Source: Tricholomella constricta
Lineage: Eukaryota; Basidiomycota; Agaricomycetes; Agaricales; Lyophyllaceae
Reading direction: 5' to 3'
DNA: 64,000 nucleotides
Assembly: GCA_013368375.1 (NCBI GenBank)
Contig: JAACJP010000012.1
Location: 434,001 to 498,000 of the forward strand
Shown here piece by piece: positions 1-15,554 of the stretch. The notes beneath the pieces are model-generated. The model saw only the letters and a program-made list of their open reading frames with translations. It was not told where the DNA came from and did not search any database. Every line of letters begins with the position of its first letter. Position 1 is the stretch's first letter. Made by a program: the position numbers and the translations under genes.

Positions 1-196
1 TCCCAGCACCCGGCTTTCCGAACATGAGCATGCGTAGGATACGGCCTTGGTCGTGTTCATGGTCGTCGTTGACATTCTTAGCATTGAGAAAGAATGGAAT
101 GGCCCTTCGAGAGGGAACGGAATAGCCTATTGACCGGCAAAAGGCTTTTTGAACATGAGGCTTGGTTGAGGAACGGGCAAGTCGCAGAGATTGCAT
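1..196 (-). CDS. Mitochondrial adenylate-kinase-like P-loop protein, 5' end only
   Basis: The reverse strand opens with an ATG at 196-194 and stays open to the window edge, so only the N-terminal 65 or so residues are present. The first ~40 residues are rich in Arg, Ser and Ala and lack acidic residues (MQSLRLARSS...), which fits a mitochondrial presequence. This is followed by an acidic stretch and then RMLMFGKPGAG at the very edge, which is a P-loop (GxPGxGK[ST]) start. In fungi the string MFGKPGAGKGTL is typical of adenylate / GTP:AMP kinases, so a matrix nucleoside monophosphate kinase is the best guess. The family call rests on about 12 residues; another P-loop NTPase cannot be excluded. 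A TATATAAG element lies about 140 bases upstream of the start. Confidence 0.55.
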   Translation of the reverse strand, partial: MQSLRLARSSTKPHVQKAFCRSIGYSVPSRRAIPFFLNAKNVNDDHEHDQGRILRMLMFGKPGAG

Positions 197-334
197 GGAC
201 GCTGGGCAGCGTGGATGGGACGACGAGGGAAGGGTGTGCTTTAATGGATTGGAGCAGACAAGTCGTCCCACTTCAGCCCGACTGATAACGAACTACCACA
301 GCTTCAATCTAACCATTTTTTTTTGGAGCGCCCC

Positions 335-342
335 TATATAAG
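335..342 (-). promoter_or_regulatory. TATA-like element upstream of the adenylate-kinase-like gene
   Basis: TATATAAG on the plus strand (CTTATATA on the minus strand) lies 139 bases upstream of the ATG at 196 within the 197-586 gap. No plus-strand gene starts nearby, so it is assigned to the minus-strand gene. The position is plausible for a core promoter but this is inference. The rest of the 197-586 gap shows only a T-run (318-325) and no gene. Confidence 0.3.
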
Positions 343-586
343 CGACCCTTGCGGCGAAATAGTCTGGACTCACGTAGATTCCGCAAGATCAAGCCGATAT
401 CTCTCCCGTTGATGGCGCAATCCTACTAAAATGGCTTGGGTCGCTTGATTCCAGTCCTCGTGCAAGGGGGCAATGTACAGGGGTCACAATTGCCCACTGT
501 TCGATTTATCAATGTTCTCGCCGGAGTTCGGAGACCCGCATAGGTCTGATATTTGACACGGGCCCACTCGATCTGTACTATGATTA

Positions 587-1858
587 TCATACAACTACTG
601 GTCCCACTTGTGCCTCTCGACCACGTTCTGACCATCCAATAAGCTCGCGCATCCGCCGCACGCCGATTACACCTCGGACTGGGTTGCCTGAAGAATCCAA
701 CACTGCGCAAATCGCCTCCGCAACGTGGTCGACGTGGATCGGCGGAATGCTCAGAGCATTTGCAATCGAATCCAGATACGAGGATGAGTTCGGGCCGTGC
801 CGCAAGTTCGCACCAAGATGCCGGAGGATGCTGGATGGCGTCGGAAGTGGGGGAGGTATTTTTGAATGAAGAGTTGCGGAGAGGTCAAAGAGCACCGCAG
901 CCGGTGTGGTTAGGGGACGATGATGAGCATGATAAACCAGACCTTGTGATAATGTCATATCAGTACCTCATCGCGGGCTAGCTCATCAGTAATAGGAGAC
1001 GCACTTGGACGGATGTATATGCCTCGATAACCAGGCTTACCGGCCATCAGCGCCTCGATGCCGTTTTCAGCCTCCCGCTTCGTTTCTATGTATCGCGCCG
1101 GAATTACGGGACGGAAGATATCCTCTGCGGAGATATACACGAATGGTCGAGGGACGTTGCAAATTTCGGTATCCGCAGAAGGTGAAGAAATAAACGCTTC
1201 GCACACACGGAGAGCTACACGATCGTTCAAGGAATATTTTGAATATTGAGGAGCAGACGAATAGCTCGGAAGAACAAACCTGCATCGCGATTCGTAACCT
1301 CATAGCTGCCTGTCTGCAATTCATCCGTCGCCTTCTCAAGTGGATTCCCGCCATCACCAGTGACAGACTGGCAGAAACTGCTGACGAGCCCAAGAAAGTC
1401 GCCTTGCTTCAAGGCTTGCTTGTATTTGCCGTCTTCAATGAGAGTTCCCAACGTGTGTACCACGCCACCGACTTCTGGAAAGAGATGCGCAAAGGTCTGC
1501 GGTTGAAGGGCATCGCCTTTCTGCCAGTCTACCTGTAAGCAGCTGTTAATAATAGAAAAGAGGTTGGATGAAACATGCGAAGCACACTTTGGCTGTCCAA
1601 GCTGGTGAATGACCTTTGGCTGTTTGATATGGCCGTCCAGAGGAACTAGGATGAATTAGCTGAGAGCTGTTCACAACGAGATAATGAAACTCATACCTAA
1701 CGCTCGTGACCTGGATCCCTTTGGCGAGCGCAGCTTTGCAGACCGCAGATCCTGACGAAAATGAATGAGTTACGCGCCAGCTTGAGACCAAGCGGAATGA
1801 GCGCACCAATGAAGCCATTTCCTCCAATCACGAGGATTCTTCGCAAAACCGGATTCAT
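587..1858 (-). CDS. COQ11: COQ11-like NAD(P)-binding protein (atypical short-chain dehydrogenase)
   Basis: Several exons on the minus strand join into one Rossmann-fold protein. Exon 1 gives MNPVLRRILVIGGNGFIG, a GGxGxxG dinucleotide-binding loop; the next exon continues SAVCKAALAKGIQVTSV, then SSSGRPYQTAKGHSPAW, then GGVVHTLGTLIEDGKYKQAL, FVYISAEDIFRP and ARYIETKREAE (a YxxxK-type motif), and a C-terminal part with HVDHVAEAICAVLD. This order matches yeast YLR290C/Coq11, a mitochondrial protein associated with the coenzyme Q synthome and needed for normal Q levels; related to complex I subunit NDUFA9. The start is the ATG at 1858, where the Rossmann fold begins almost at once, so any targeting signal must be short or internal. 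The stop is at 587. Intron borders such as TTCATTG|GTGCGC are ordinary. Confidence 0.8.
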
Positions 1859-2248
1859 GGATCGGTAGGGAGATAAATGTAATCTAGATCACGCCCGTTT
1901 GCCGCGTTATTCGTCGACGTCTCGTCCCACAGTGAACAGAAGGCAAGGAATGTTGCTCGACGCGTGTTAAAGTATGTGGGTCACGCCGGTGCCAATGTCC
2001 TGTCACGCGATTTCTATAAACTTTGACATTTGGCATTTGGTTTTGCGCACCGCGCCATATATTGGTAACTACACATAAAATACCGCGTTCAAGCCCATCA
2101 TCTAAGGAGTAGCTAGCTATCAATTTAGGAATGAAACTATAAGCGCGCCAGAGCAAACATAAAACCAGGGGAGGGAGTACACGGATCAGTAACCGAGAAA
2201 AACAAAGAGGGGCGGCATAAACGATGAGCGGACCCTAGTCGAGAAAGA
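1859..2248. other. Intergenic region, COQ11 promoter / DPBB gene 3' side
   Basis: 390 bases between the COQ11 start and the stop of the next minus-strand gene. I see no open frame with convincing coding character and no RNA gene. It probably holds the COQ11 promoter and the 3' untranslated region of the expansin-like gene. Confidence 0.5.
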
Positions 2249-3523
2249 TCATATAAGAGGGCTAGCTCGTATCATAAATAGGCTCTCGAGCCGTTCATCG
2301 TGAGGTTCATACCAAGCCCTCTGACGAGAGCTGGTCTCGTGTGGGCGAAAAGGCGAGTCAACGCCAGCAGATAAGAGGGTTGAGGTAACACCAAAGATAG
2401 GAGAGCGAAGCTTCGCTGGTTGGCAAGCCTTAAACGAAAGACCAGGTGACTGTAAAGAGGGCTTAAGAGCAAGTTTTATAAGGGAACGTCTCAAAAGCTT
2501 ACTGCCAACCATGCCTTGCTCGAGGGTCGCGATCTTCTTGAAGGCAGCCTCAGAAAGATCAATAGAGTTGCTATTCTTGCAGGTCGGGCAAGCGTCCGCA
2601 ATGGTGACAGTAACAGACTGAATGGTGTCGCATGTCAAAAAAAAAAATTATAGTGGGCGGCGATGAACCCCGCGTACCTTCTTGTTAGAAGGGTTGGTAA
2701 TCTGGACTTTCTTACCGCAGAGGCCGGACTTGACACCGAGGTTGCCATATCGATGACCATCTGCAAGGAAAGAAAGGTGGATGAGGAACTGGATGATGCA
2801 GTGCTAAATCGGACGCATACCAATGGCAGCAATCATGTCCTTGTCGCTGTGCACGGTCCCACAGGCACCGGCTATACCATTCTGGTAGAAATAGGTCGCA
2901 CTGAGAGCGACATCAGAAAATGAAGGAAGACTGGATGATTCATACATACAATCCACCAGAGTTGACGTTGTTTGAACTGGCAATTTCAGGTTTGGTTGCA
3001 GCCTTGGCGGGAGAGGCCTTGACAACTGCTGGGGCAGCGGAAGCCTTCGTGGGAGTGGCGACAACGGGAAAAGACTCGTCGTCATCGTCATCACAGTCAT
3101 TATACTCGTCGCCGTCGTCGAGGGCAGCCGTTGAAGTGGGGTTCACTGCCGAAACAGAAGAGGATGCAGACGTGGATGGAATGCACTGTTTGGGACGAGC
3201 CGTCTCAAGTTTGTCTGTTGCCTGAAATGGTGTCTAATCAGGACCCGCGCAGATAACAAACATTTTATACGGACCAGGAGAGGATGGCAGCACTGATCGA
3301 AGAAGGCCGAGTTATGCTTGTTGTTGCAGCCAATGGCCATATACCTGGTGTGATAGGTATCGTAGGGCTGGCTTCTGATCAGACAAGCGCGCAAAGGAAG
3401 ATGGCGAGGCATACCTCAAGATAAGCGGTGGCCCATCCAACAGGGGCGGTCGCACGGGGAACGACAAGGGCCGAGACAGAGGAGACAGCAGTGATAGCCA
3501 CAGCGACGGAGGCAAGGGCGAAC
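2249..3523 (-). CDS. Secreted expansin-like protein with RlpA-like double-psi beta-barrel domain
   Basis: The start at 3523 encodes a clear signal peptide (MFALASVAVAITAVSSVSA). The mature protein has three parts. First comes a Cys- and Tyr-rich module with YHTRYMAIGCNNKH and FFDQCCHPLL. Next is a Ser/Pro/Ala linker containing an Asp-rich run around 3060-3110 (EYNDCDDDDDESFP). Last is a double-psi beta-barrel: ATYFYQNGIAGACGTVHSD, then IDMATSVSSPASAVCGKK, then VTVTIADACPTCKNSNSIDL and AAFKKIATLEQGMVG. The GACG and DACPTC motifs and the catalytic-type Asp of ADACP are those of the barwin/RlpA/expansin fold, which in fungi binds or loosens cell-wall or plant-wall polysaccharide. The last exon is read as MVGRAWYEP..., ending at 2249, because the tryptophan fits the family; a different acceptor would end near 2272. 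At least five introns. Confidence 0.75.
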
Positions 3524-3576
3524 ATGATTGATGAGTAGAGACGGGGGTGGTGTGAAAGAGTGGACTGAAGGGACAG

Positions 3577-3584
3577 TATTTAAA
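3577..3584 (-). promoter_or_regulatory. TATA-like box of the expansin-like gene
   Basis: TATTTAAA on the plus strand (TTTAAATA on the minus strand) lies 54-61 bases upstream of the ATG at 3523, a normal position for a fungal TATA element. The rest of the 3524-4052 divergent interval towards SCAMP contains no convincing gene. Confidence 0.4.
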
Positions 3585-4052
3585 GAAAAGACTGTAAGGT
3601 CTGAAGCTTCGAGTGAGAAATGAAATAGATGAGATGCACGCGGACGTACCGTCAAGAAGGCGAGGAAAGGGCGAGGAGGGAAGCTGAAGAAAAGAAAGAA
3701 CAAGGTTTAAGTACACCGAGGCGTTGTTTATTATTTTGATCTCACACTCGAAATAGCCCGAGAGGCTCTGCTCGGGATCCAGTGCCCGTCAGTCGCATGC
3801 GTGGCCGGCGCGGAATTCTCCAATCGATCGTGTGGCCGGTTCCGCGCCAAATCCACCGCCCGGAATACTCAGAAGAAGCCACGGAAGCCATATATGCAGT
3901 AGAAAAAATTGCCGCCGAGGATTAAAGGTGAAGACACCATAGGTGGTTGTTTGGCTACCATCCGCCAATTCCAAACATCGGTAGTTGCCGATCGTCACGT
4001 TCACGCCCACACCGCTCCCCGCCGACGCCGACTTGACGCTAACGACGCCGCC

Positions 4053-5416
4053 ATGAGTGAGTCCCCTCCGCCGAAGAAATAATTCGCTCCTTACAGTATT
4101 GTCCAGCTGACTACACCCATAACCCGTTTGCTTCAACGCATTCCCTTGATACGAACCCTTTTGACGACCCATCCACGCCAACCCAGTATCAGTCCCAAAC
4201 CAGTGCTGCGGAAGCCAGCAGGCTGGAGGAAATCCGTCGACGCGAAGCAGACCTTGAGCGACGAGAGCAGGAACTCAATGCAAAAGCCAACAACCTTCGC
4301 CGTCATGGCAAAGCAAATTGGCCACCATGTCAGGACATTTTCACGCCCCTTCATACTGTGTATTCTTACCTGATACGATCTCTCCATTTCCTCAGTTTTC
4401 CCCCTAATTTTCCACTCAATAAAAGATGAGATCCCCGAGGCTTCACAACCGCTGATCACCCGATTGTACCAACTATGGCTGGTCCTGTTCTTAACCTTAA
4501 TTATCAACATGGTCGCTTGTATCTTTATTCTACTTGCCGGTGGAGAGGAAGGTGGACGGGATCTCGGTGCGAGTATTGGGTGAGTTTTTACTTGATCTTC
4601 AACTTTGTTCATCTCTTATTGGACTTATTCGCAAGTTACCTTTTCCTGATTTCAGTTTTATCTTTCCTTCTCTGGTACCGGTGAGTGTCATTTGGCCCTT
4701 TCGCGGACTTGAAACTACTCACATTTGCTCTATAAAGTCCTATATACAATGGTTACATGAAGGTCAGTGCCCGGTATATCCGCGACGCCTTTCGTCCTGT
4801 GCTTACACTGCCCGACAGGAGCAATCATTATACTACTGTAAGACAGCCGTGCTCTATCCGCATTGGAGAATTTATCCATGTGGATCTAGACTTCTACTTC
4901 TTCTTTGGTGGATTCCATCTTCTTTTCAGTGTCTACATGTAAGCACGTCATGTATGGAATTCTCCTGTCGGGTCCTCATTCTCATTCACGCCACATAGGA
5001 TCATTGGCGTTCCAAGGTATGTTTAGCACACTCAACTCCGAGGGAGAAGGTGGTCCTTATCGTATCTCGCAGCACTGGTGCAGCAGGCCTCATTCGGACT
5101 ATTCAAATGTTTACGAAGCACTATTGGGCGGCCGCTATCCTCGGCCTGGTCGCTACAATAGGATGGTTGATCCAAGGCCTCGGCAATGCGTATTACTACC
5201 GCCAGGTGAGCTGCTGCGAGTGTCTTCGTTCTCCACCAGTGCCTGGAATTCTAACGATTGGAATTGCAGATCTATGCTCACCACACCGCCGCGGGGCATA
5301 CCATGGAAAAGGTTTGATCAGAATTAATTTCAATCATGCTTCTTTTGACCCTTTTTATTCAGGCCAAAGCAGAGCTCGCAACGCACGGCGCCAAGGCATA
5401 CTTCACACGAGGATAA
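4053..5416 (+). CDS. Secretory carrier-associated membrane protein (SCAMP)
   Basis: Exons join into a full SCAMP. The ATG at 4053 is followed after four bases by an intron (donor GTGAGT, acceptor at 4106), giving MTDYTHNPFASTHSLDTNPF. The N-terminus thus carries NPF repeats, which bind EH-domain endocytic proteins. A heptad-like coiled coil follows (SRLEEIRRREADLERREQEL). The conserved core begins with NWPP and continues with four hydrophobic spans (LVLFLTLIINMVACIFILLA; VPLSFLLWYRPIYNGYM; YYFFFGGFHLLFSVYMIIG; YWAAAILGLVATIGWLIQGL) and ends AYFTRG with a stop at 5414-5416. SCAMPs act in post-Golgi and endosomal recycling. The short first exon is the only unusual point; it would be missed by simple ORF calling. 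Confidence 0.9.
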
Positions 5417-5859
5417 TTGACTGCCGTACTGGAACTTGTTCGATATGTCGTCTGTTGTCTGCATCGGTACCCTCATACAATACCTTGTACCTTCGTTTAT
5501 TGTGAACAATTCCATGCACGCATTGTTCTTGTTCGATTCGTATTGTGGTGCGCTTGCGCGGAGTTTCAAAAAACTATCAAATATTCGAGACGCAGGGCTT
5601 GGGTTGCAAGTCATCTTGAAAGGTAAGACCTCCATCTTCTGCATGTCCGTGTCACTTAATCCATCGTTTTTCCTACAAAGCCGCCCAAAAAACATATAAA
5701 AAAACTTCTATTCACCAACAGTTGCGTTGTTGTCACTTCGTGTACGTCTGGACTTCTGTCTCATCACCGGCACCAACTTACGCCTCTCTAACAGTCGTAA
5801 AAAGTCACATAAAACAGTAACGACCCCAAAAAACTTCAGAAAACTTCCATATCCAGACC
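5417..5859 (+). promoter_or_regulatory. PAB1 promoter and A-rich leader
   Basis: 443 bases between the SCAMP stop and the PAB1 start. A-runs occur at about 5687-5704 and again at about 5797-5850 just before the ATG, with blocks such as CCCCAAAAAACTTC and CATAAAACAG. In animals and yeast, A-rich leaders of poly(A)-binding-protein mRNAs are bound by the protein itself to limit its own translation; the same is inferred here, not shown. No other gene is seen. Confidence 0.4.
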
Positions 5860-8158
<2,299 letters not shown>

Positions 8159-8447
8159 GCCACTTCGGCGGCCGGATGGTTTCAGGCGAGTTTGCGATGC
8201 TGTCCGTTTGATTTCGCATACTTTTTTTTCCTTCTGCGACTCCTCCCCTTTCAAGTTGATACTTACTCCTCAATACTTACTTGCTTGGGTCGGGTTATTG
8301 GGGTCGTTCCTGATTGTGTACTTTGTGAATGGAAGTTGATGACTTGAATTCGCGTGCGTGACAAGATGAAAAATATCTATGAACGTTTCAGTTTGGGATT
8401 AAGGTATAGCGCTATGGATACAGTGTGCAGCTCCCGTCGACTCCTGT

Positions 8448-9803
8448 CTAATACAAATATTTAGATGCGTAAACAATGTGAAGTTGTGTTGAAGGGGAGA
8501 ATGAAGGATAGTAGAGATCCCGCTGAGCATCGGCAATGATACGCTCAGCTTTGGCTTCCGGAATACCAGAAGAAAGAAAGAAGGGTTTTAAAGCTGGGAG
8601 AAACAGCTCATAGTCCATCCACTGCAGCTGGCCAACAGTGAGTGAATGTGGATCTGCCACAGTGGAATCAGCCATGCCCTGAAATGTTACTTAGTACGAC
8701 TGAAGTCCTACCGCTTGGCCAAAACCCGACAGGAATGTTGCCGTCTTGCACGGTGATTTTTTCGAATGCATCAGTTGCAGCTAATAGTTCCACCAAGCGC
8801 TGTGGTACAGTGGTGTCTATCCCTTGAGTCTTCAGGCACGCTCGATAGGTTTCCCAGAGAGTGAACCAGCCATGAAGCCCAGTCCCGTTAGGATATTCTG
8901 TGGCCGGTTTTCCGTCCGCTATGGGAACCAAGCTGGGCTCTATGAGGAGAACAAGCCCACCAGGACGAAGTAGGCGGTTGATTTCTTCAAGAAACCTAGG
9001 ATAATCGCGTATCTGACGGGATGAGCGATACATTTCATGATTGCAGAGACGTTGGACCGACGTACTCCGGTGTGAATAGATCGAGCATGAATAAAATCGA
9101 AGTGATTGTCAGGGTAAGGGATGCTCCATTGGTCTAAATCACATAACTCGAATCTGACAATAATCATTCTCGAACGCTTCATTGGCAAGCTGAGTGGCTT
9201 ACGTGCAATTCGGTGGTACGGTTCTGGTGAAATGGATGGTTTAGTCAGTTCTGTCGGTTGTTTGAATTTGTTACATAGATACCTCGGCTGAATGGGCGCT
9301 AAATCAATACCTATCACCTCTGCTCGAGGAAAGTTGTCTGCCATATCAATGGCCCTGTTGTCCAGGGCTCTTTGAGTCCAGGCCATTCAGTGGAGATTAC
9401 TATGCTTACCAGAAACCACCCCCGGTCCCGAGATCGAGGACTGGGGAAAATATAATTCAATGATCACGCGAGCCAACAGAAAATCAAGAAAAGAAGAGAT
9501 ATTCGTACTTCTACGCTGTTGACCAAATTGTAGAGCTTCCTTTACAGGACCAATATAATTTCTTCCCTCGAAAACGAACTGCAGCAAGCGATGGTGCAGT
9601 TCTGAGCGCTGGAAATATTTTAATCAGCAATGCATGAGCGTGACCAAGGGATTTGCCAAAAGAACCTTGACTTCGTCGCGATCAGCCGGGAGCATGTACC
9701 TCGAATTCAGGGTATTCAACGATCGGCCATGGACAGTCCTGAAGAACTCTGAATCATCGTCCCCCAGATATGAGACATCAGCCGCCAGGAGGTCAGTAGA
9801 CAT
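8448..9803 (-). CDS. Class I SAM-dependent methyltransferase, substrate unknown
   Basis: Exons on the minus strand read in order: an N-terminal FFRTVHGRSLNTLNSRYMLP, then SELHHRLLQFVFEGRNYIGP, then SAM motif I (VLDLGTGGGFW) on a small exon near 9410-9440, AIDMADNFPRAEVIGIDLAP (motif II acidic residue), FELCDLDQWSIPYPDNHFDF and IHARSIHTG, FLEEINRLLRPGGLVLLIEP (motif III) and a C-terminal helical part ending ASKYLY. This is the common fungal UbiE/LaeA-like methyltransferase type that modifies small molecules or proteins. The start at 9803 (MSTDLLAADVSYLG) is chosen because the family often begins with a short acidic N-terminus; an in-frame ATG at 9899 is the alternative. It lies head-to-head with a small membrane-protein gene and tail-to-tail with PAB1 (289 bases apart). 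Substrate cannot be inferred. Confidence 0.75.
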
Positions 9804-9981
9804 GCAAGCGAATAGTGTTTCGGAAAGCTCGCATGACGCCTTGAGGACGTTGTTTTCATCCGGTACGTTATAGAGAAGTCTAATAAGTCTGTCAGTCACG
9901 TCACAGCACTTTGGAAAATGTCAACGGTGTGAGAATTCGATCGGTAAGTTGTTTCGTGCAGCCATGACTGACTCATTAGAA

Positions 9982-10731
9982 ATGAAAGTCCTCTCCAAGC
10001 CCCCACAGCCTACTGGGCATTTAGATCCTGCAACTCCAAGCAATGTCATCTCCACATGGACCTGGGCAACGGCAGCATTGTACCTGCAATTGACTTCTAC
10101 AATGCACCTTTACTGATCTTCTCCAAGGTTGCTGGTCCTAGCGGCCTGTCTCACCGTGTTTCCCAGTTTTCTGCTCTTCATCTCAGAATCTGCAAGCTCA
10201 GCAGAGCGACGGGCAGCTCTTACCCCGTTGGAATCCTTCCTTGCTATCCATTTTGGTATTTGGCTCACTGCCATAGCCGTCGCGCTTGTCCTCAATGTAA
10301 GTCCTGTGCTCCTTGTCAGTCTTTCAGCCCAGCCTGATCTTTCCTCAGGCTCCTTCGTCACCCAGCCTGTCAGAACTGCAGGTCTCCACGACACCCACAC
10401 ATCCTCTACTTGGACCTCTCTCGGTAGCCTCTACCGTTACCGCGTTTCTATCCTATAATACCAAGAATGTCGGTCCTTTAGCTTCCATTACCTTCGTTGG
10501 TTCAACTGTAATCGGTCTATGGGGACTCTGGGCGGTACGTCATCTCGGATCCAGATTCCGAAGAGCACTGACGTCGGCCCTGTCACCTAATAGATTGTCT
10601 TTGGAGGTTCTTCGTCCACGTCAAAAACGACAGGAGCAGATAAACATACGTCGTCATTCATCTTTGGCAACAAGAGCGCGGCATCCGTGCAGAAGAGACA
10701 ATGGAAGAAAAGCCAGAAGAAAGCGCACTAA
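9982..10731 (+). CDS. Small membrane protein of unknown function
   Basis: Not recognised. The ATG at 9982 gives [20 protein letters not shown] and a hydrophobic start; a 48-base intron (donor near 10079, TACTGATC branch point, acceptor CCAAG) removes an in-frame stop and joins to [20 protein letters not shown]. Further hydrophobic spans are [19 protein letters not shown] and [20 protein letters not shown], so three or four membrane segments are likely. The C-terminus is soluble, Ser/Thr/Lys-rich and conserved-looking ([20 protein letters not shown] ... WKKSQKKAH), stop at 10729-10731. About 190 residues. Organelle-membrane protein is a fair guess; no catalytic motif is seen. The 178-base gap to the divergent methyltransferase gene is a likely shared promoter. 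Confidence 0.65.
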
Positions 10732-10828
10732 CGACCCATAATGAGTTTCCGTCTTGTAATGTATGATATTGTATATTAATTACACGTGAAGAGACATGCA
10801 TACAACTTGTACATCTTCATCCTGGTAT

Positions 10829-13093
<2,265 letters not shown>

Positions 13094-13113
13094 CCGCTTA
13101 ATTCTCCCCTTTC

Positions 13114-15396
13114 ATGCCCCCTAGCGAATCTGAAGATGAAACCCTCGAGGAACTTGAATATGAAGGTGACGACGACCATGATGCGGATGGCGAAGACGAA
13201 ACTCTCGATGTAGGGCCCGACGACGCGACTGAGGAGGGCGATGATGTGCGTTTATTCAACTCTCAACCGATTTGCTCTAGAGTTAAAGTTACTGGGCTCC
13301 AGGAATCAGCGTCAGAGGACTCCGAAGATGGTTCAGATGACGACGACGACGACGACGACGATAACGATTCAGAGACTTTCGTAGAGACGGTAATGGATGT
13401 CGACGCCCAGGCTGAGCCTGCCTCCACCAGAAAGAGTGCCTCGCCCCCACAAATCTTATCTTCTCCTGAAGGTAACGACTTGTATTTCAGTCAGTATTCT
13501 CATGTAACGCTGCCACAGTACCGCCTATAACGCGCAAGCGTTCCCTGTCTCCTGCTCAGCTTCGCAAGAAAGCATTGGTGGCACCTATCGGCATTGAAGT
13601 CGCTTCAGGTTCTTACACTGTTGAAGCTATCTGTGCAATCCCGCATCCCGTCCCTACTCATGCCCTTGCTTCCTCGTTGTGTATGACCCACCTCTTGACT
13701 GGGTCAGACGATGGTTATATCCGGGACTATGACATTTTCGCAGCAGTCAACAGCAAGGTCTTCCTAACTGCCCCACAGCGACACCATTCTGGCGTCGTCG
13801 AAGGGATCATGAAGTCAGGGCAGTTACGATTCTGGTGGGAGAATCCACTGCACCGAGATCCTTCGAAACTCGGTACGACGCATGGAATGTTAGAAGAGAC
13901 GCCATCTTTGTCTCCTGTGTACAGCCTTGCGATGCATTCAGATGCTCTCTGGACGCTTGCAGGAACCGATGTATGTGAATCAATAAATGAACGACTTTCT
14001 TGGCTTTAAGCAACTATACAGACTGGGCATATAAATCTTTTCACGACGCGTCATGAACCTGGACGACTATTCCATGTTATGATTGGCCATCGTGGTCCAG
14101 TCTCAGCGCTGTCTATGGATCATGATGAAAAAGGATTCTTTAGCGCAGGATGGGACGGGGAGGCGATCGTACGTAGCATATGTCCCTACATCAAGTCCTA
14201 TTCAAAATTACATCATCTAGCAATGGGATCTCAACAGCGGCCAGCGTGTACGGACATTTACAGCACACGGTGCCCAACTTACAGCTATAGCTGTGCGACC
14301 TGTCAGTTCGGGGTACTCAGAACCTCCTTCGCCCGTTGTCACGCGGAGAGACGCCGAGGTATCTCAGACTTATGTCCCCTCTGCGTCGCAAGCCAATACC
14401 TCAGATAACGCCAGATCTGGGAGCCATATGGAAATGTCCTCAGAGACTATCCCATCGAGCGAACCTCCACCTGAAGCCGACGCCAGATCAGACGCATCAT
14501 TTGATCCTTTATTTGACGACGAGGCAGATGCTCCAGAGATTCAGCAGTCAAACATGGCAGGCAATCCTACTTCACGGAATCTTCAGCAAGCACAGCCAGC
14601 TCCCCGAGCAACACTAGGACAAATCCCCCCGCCAAAGAACGCCCCTCCACTGCTGGACTCACCTAGCTATGCTGTTTTTTCACCAGACCTGCTTATGACT
14701 GCATCGATCGATGGACAAGTCATTCTTTGGGACAGGAGAGTTCATACACCTCGCAGTGGTGTTGGTAGGCTATGGATGAGTGAAAAGACGCCGCCGTGGT
14801 GTCTCTCGGTAATTTTTTCCTTTCGAGTAAATACTTGGTTGTTGCTCATGTGATCCTCTCAGGCGTGTTGGTCTGCTGACGGTGGGCAGTTGTATGCAGG
14901 GAGACGTAACGGGACTATCGACGTCTGGGACGTTCGGCAACTAGGGCGCTCAGGCCCACGTAACACTCCGAAGCTCTTGAAGACGTTGCGAAATCCACTG
15001 AGTTCAGGTGTCGTATCTTGCGTGGTTGCGTTCCCGGATTGTCGGCATATTGCATGGTATATACACCCAACCAGCAACAAATGCAATCTTCTCACAGTCA
15101 AATACCACAGTGCCTCTATTGACAATCTGCGCCTCTGGAATGTAGCAGAAGCGGCTGAACCAGACTCATTTGGAAAAATGAAAAGTGGCGTCCAGTTCAA
15201 GATCATACCAGGTCATCACGGGGGATATATCTCTCAAATGCGTAAGCCATTAGCAGTCCATTGTACTTCTTGCTTTCTAAAATCTGCAGTCGTTGATCCC
15301 GGTGCCAAATTCCTCGTGAGTGCGAGCAGCAACAGGGGCTGGCATGGTGACTCGACACGGACAGTTTTTGTACATGATATTAAAAGAGCCCACTAA
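13114..15396 (+). CDS. SPT8: SAGA complex subunit SPT8 (WD40 repeat protein)
   Basis: An acidic N-terminus (MPPSESEDETLEELEYEG..., with a run of nine Asp at about 13337-13363) precedes the family signature AICAIPHPVPTHALASSLCM, LLTGSDDGYIRDYDIFAAVN and QRHHSGVVEGIMKSGQLRFW. WD40 repeats follow (HEPGRLFHVMIGHRGPVSAL, SAGWDGEAI, SPDLLMTASIDGQVILWDRR, CWSADGGQLYAGRRNGTIDV, SIDNLRLWN), ending LVSASSNRGWHGDSTRTVFV. A Ser/Pro/acidic insertion (about 14400-14650) separates two repeats. Spt8 helps the SAGA coactivator bind and load TBP on TATA promoters. Start chosen at the first ATG, 20 bases from the divergent SRP54 start, so the two genes share a very compact promoter. It is convergent with SPT6. 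Confidence 0.92.
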
Positions 15397-15554
15397 CAAA
15401 GGCTGAGTCGAATGACATGTATAGCTTTTCGGACAGGCTGATGATTATAACAAAGAATACGATATTGTACATGATATTTGTCCTTGTAAGCCAAAGTGGA
15501 GATGAGCGGTTACATGAACCCCTTGAGGATGACGATCCAACTGAATACTGCATG

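Noticed and set aside
13337..13363. GAC repeat as a microsatellite of interest
   Set aside because: It encodes the Asp run in the acidic N-terminus of SPT8, which is normal for this protein.
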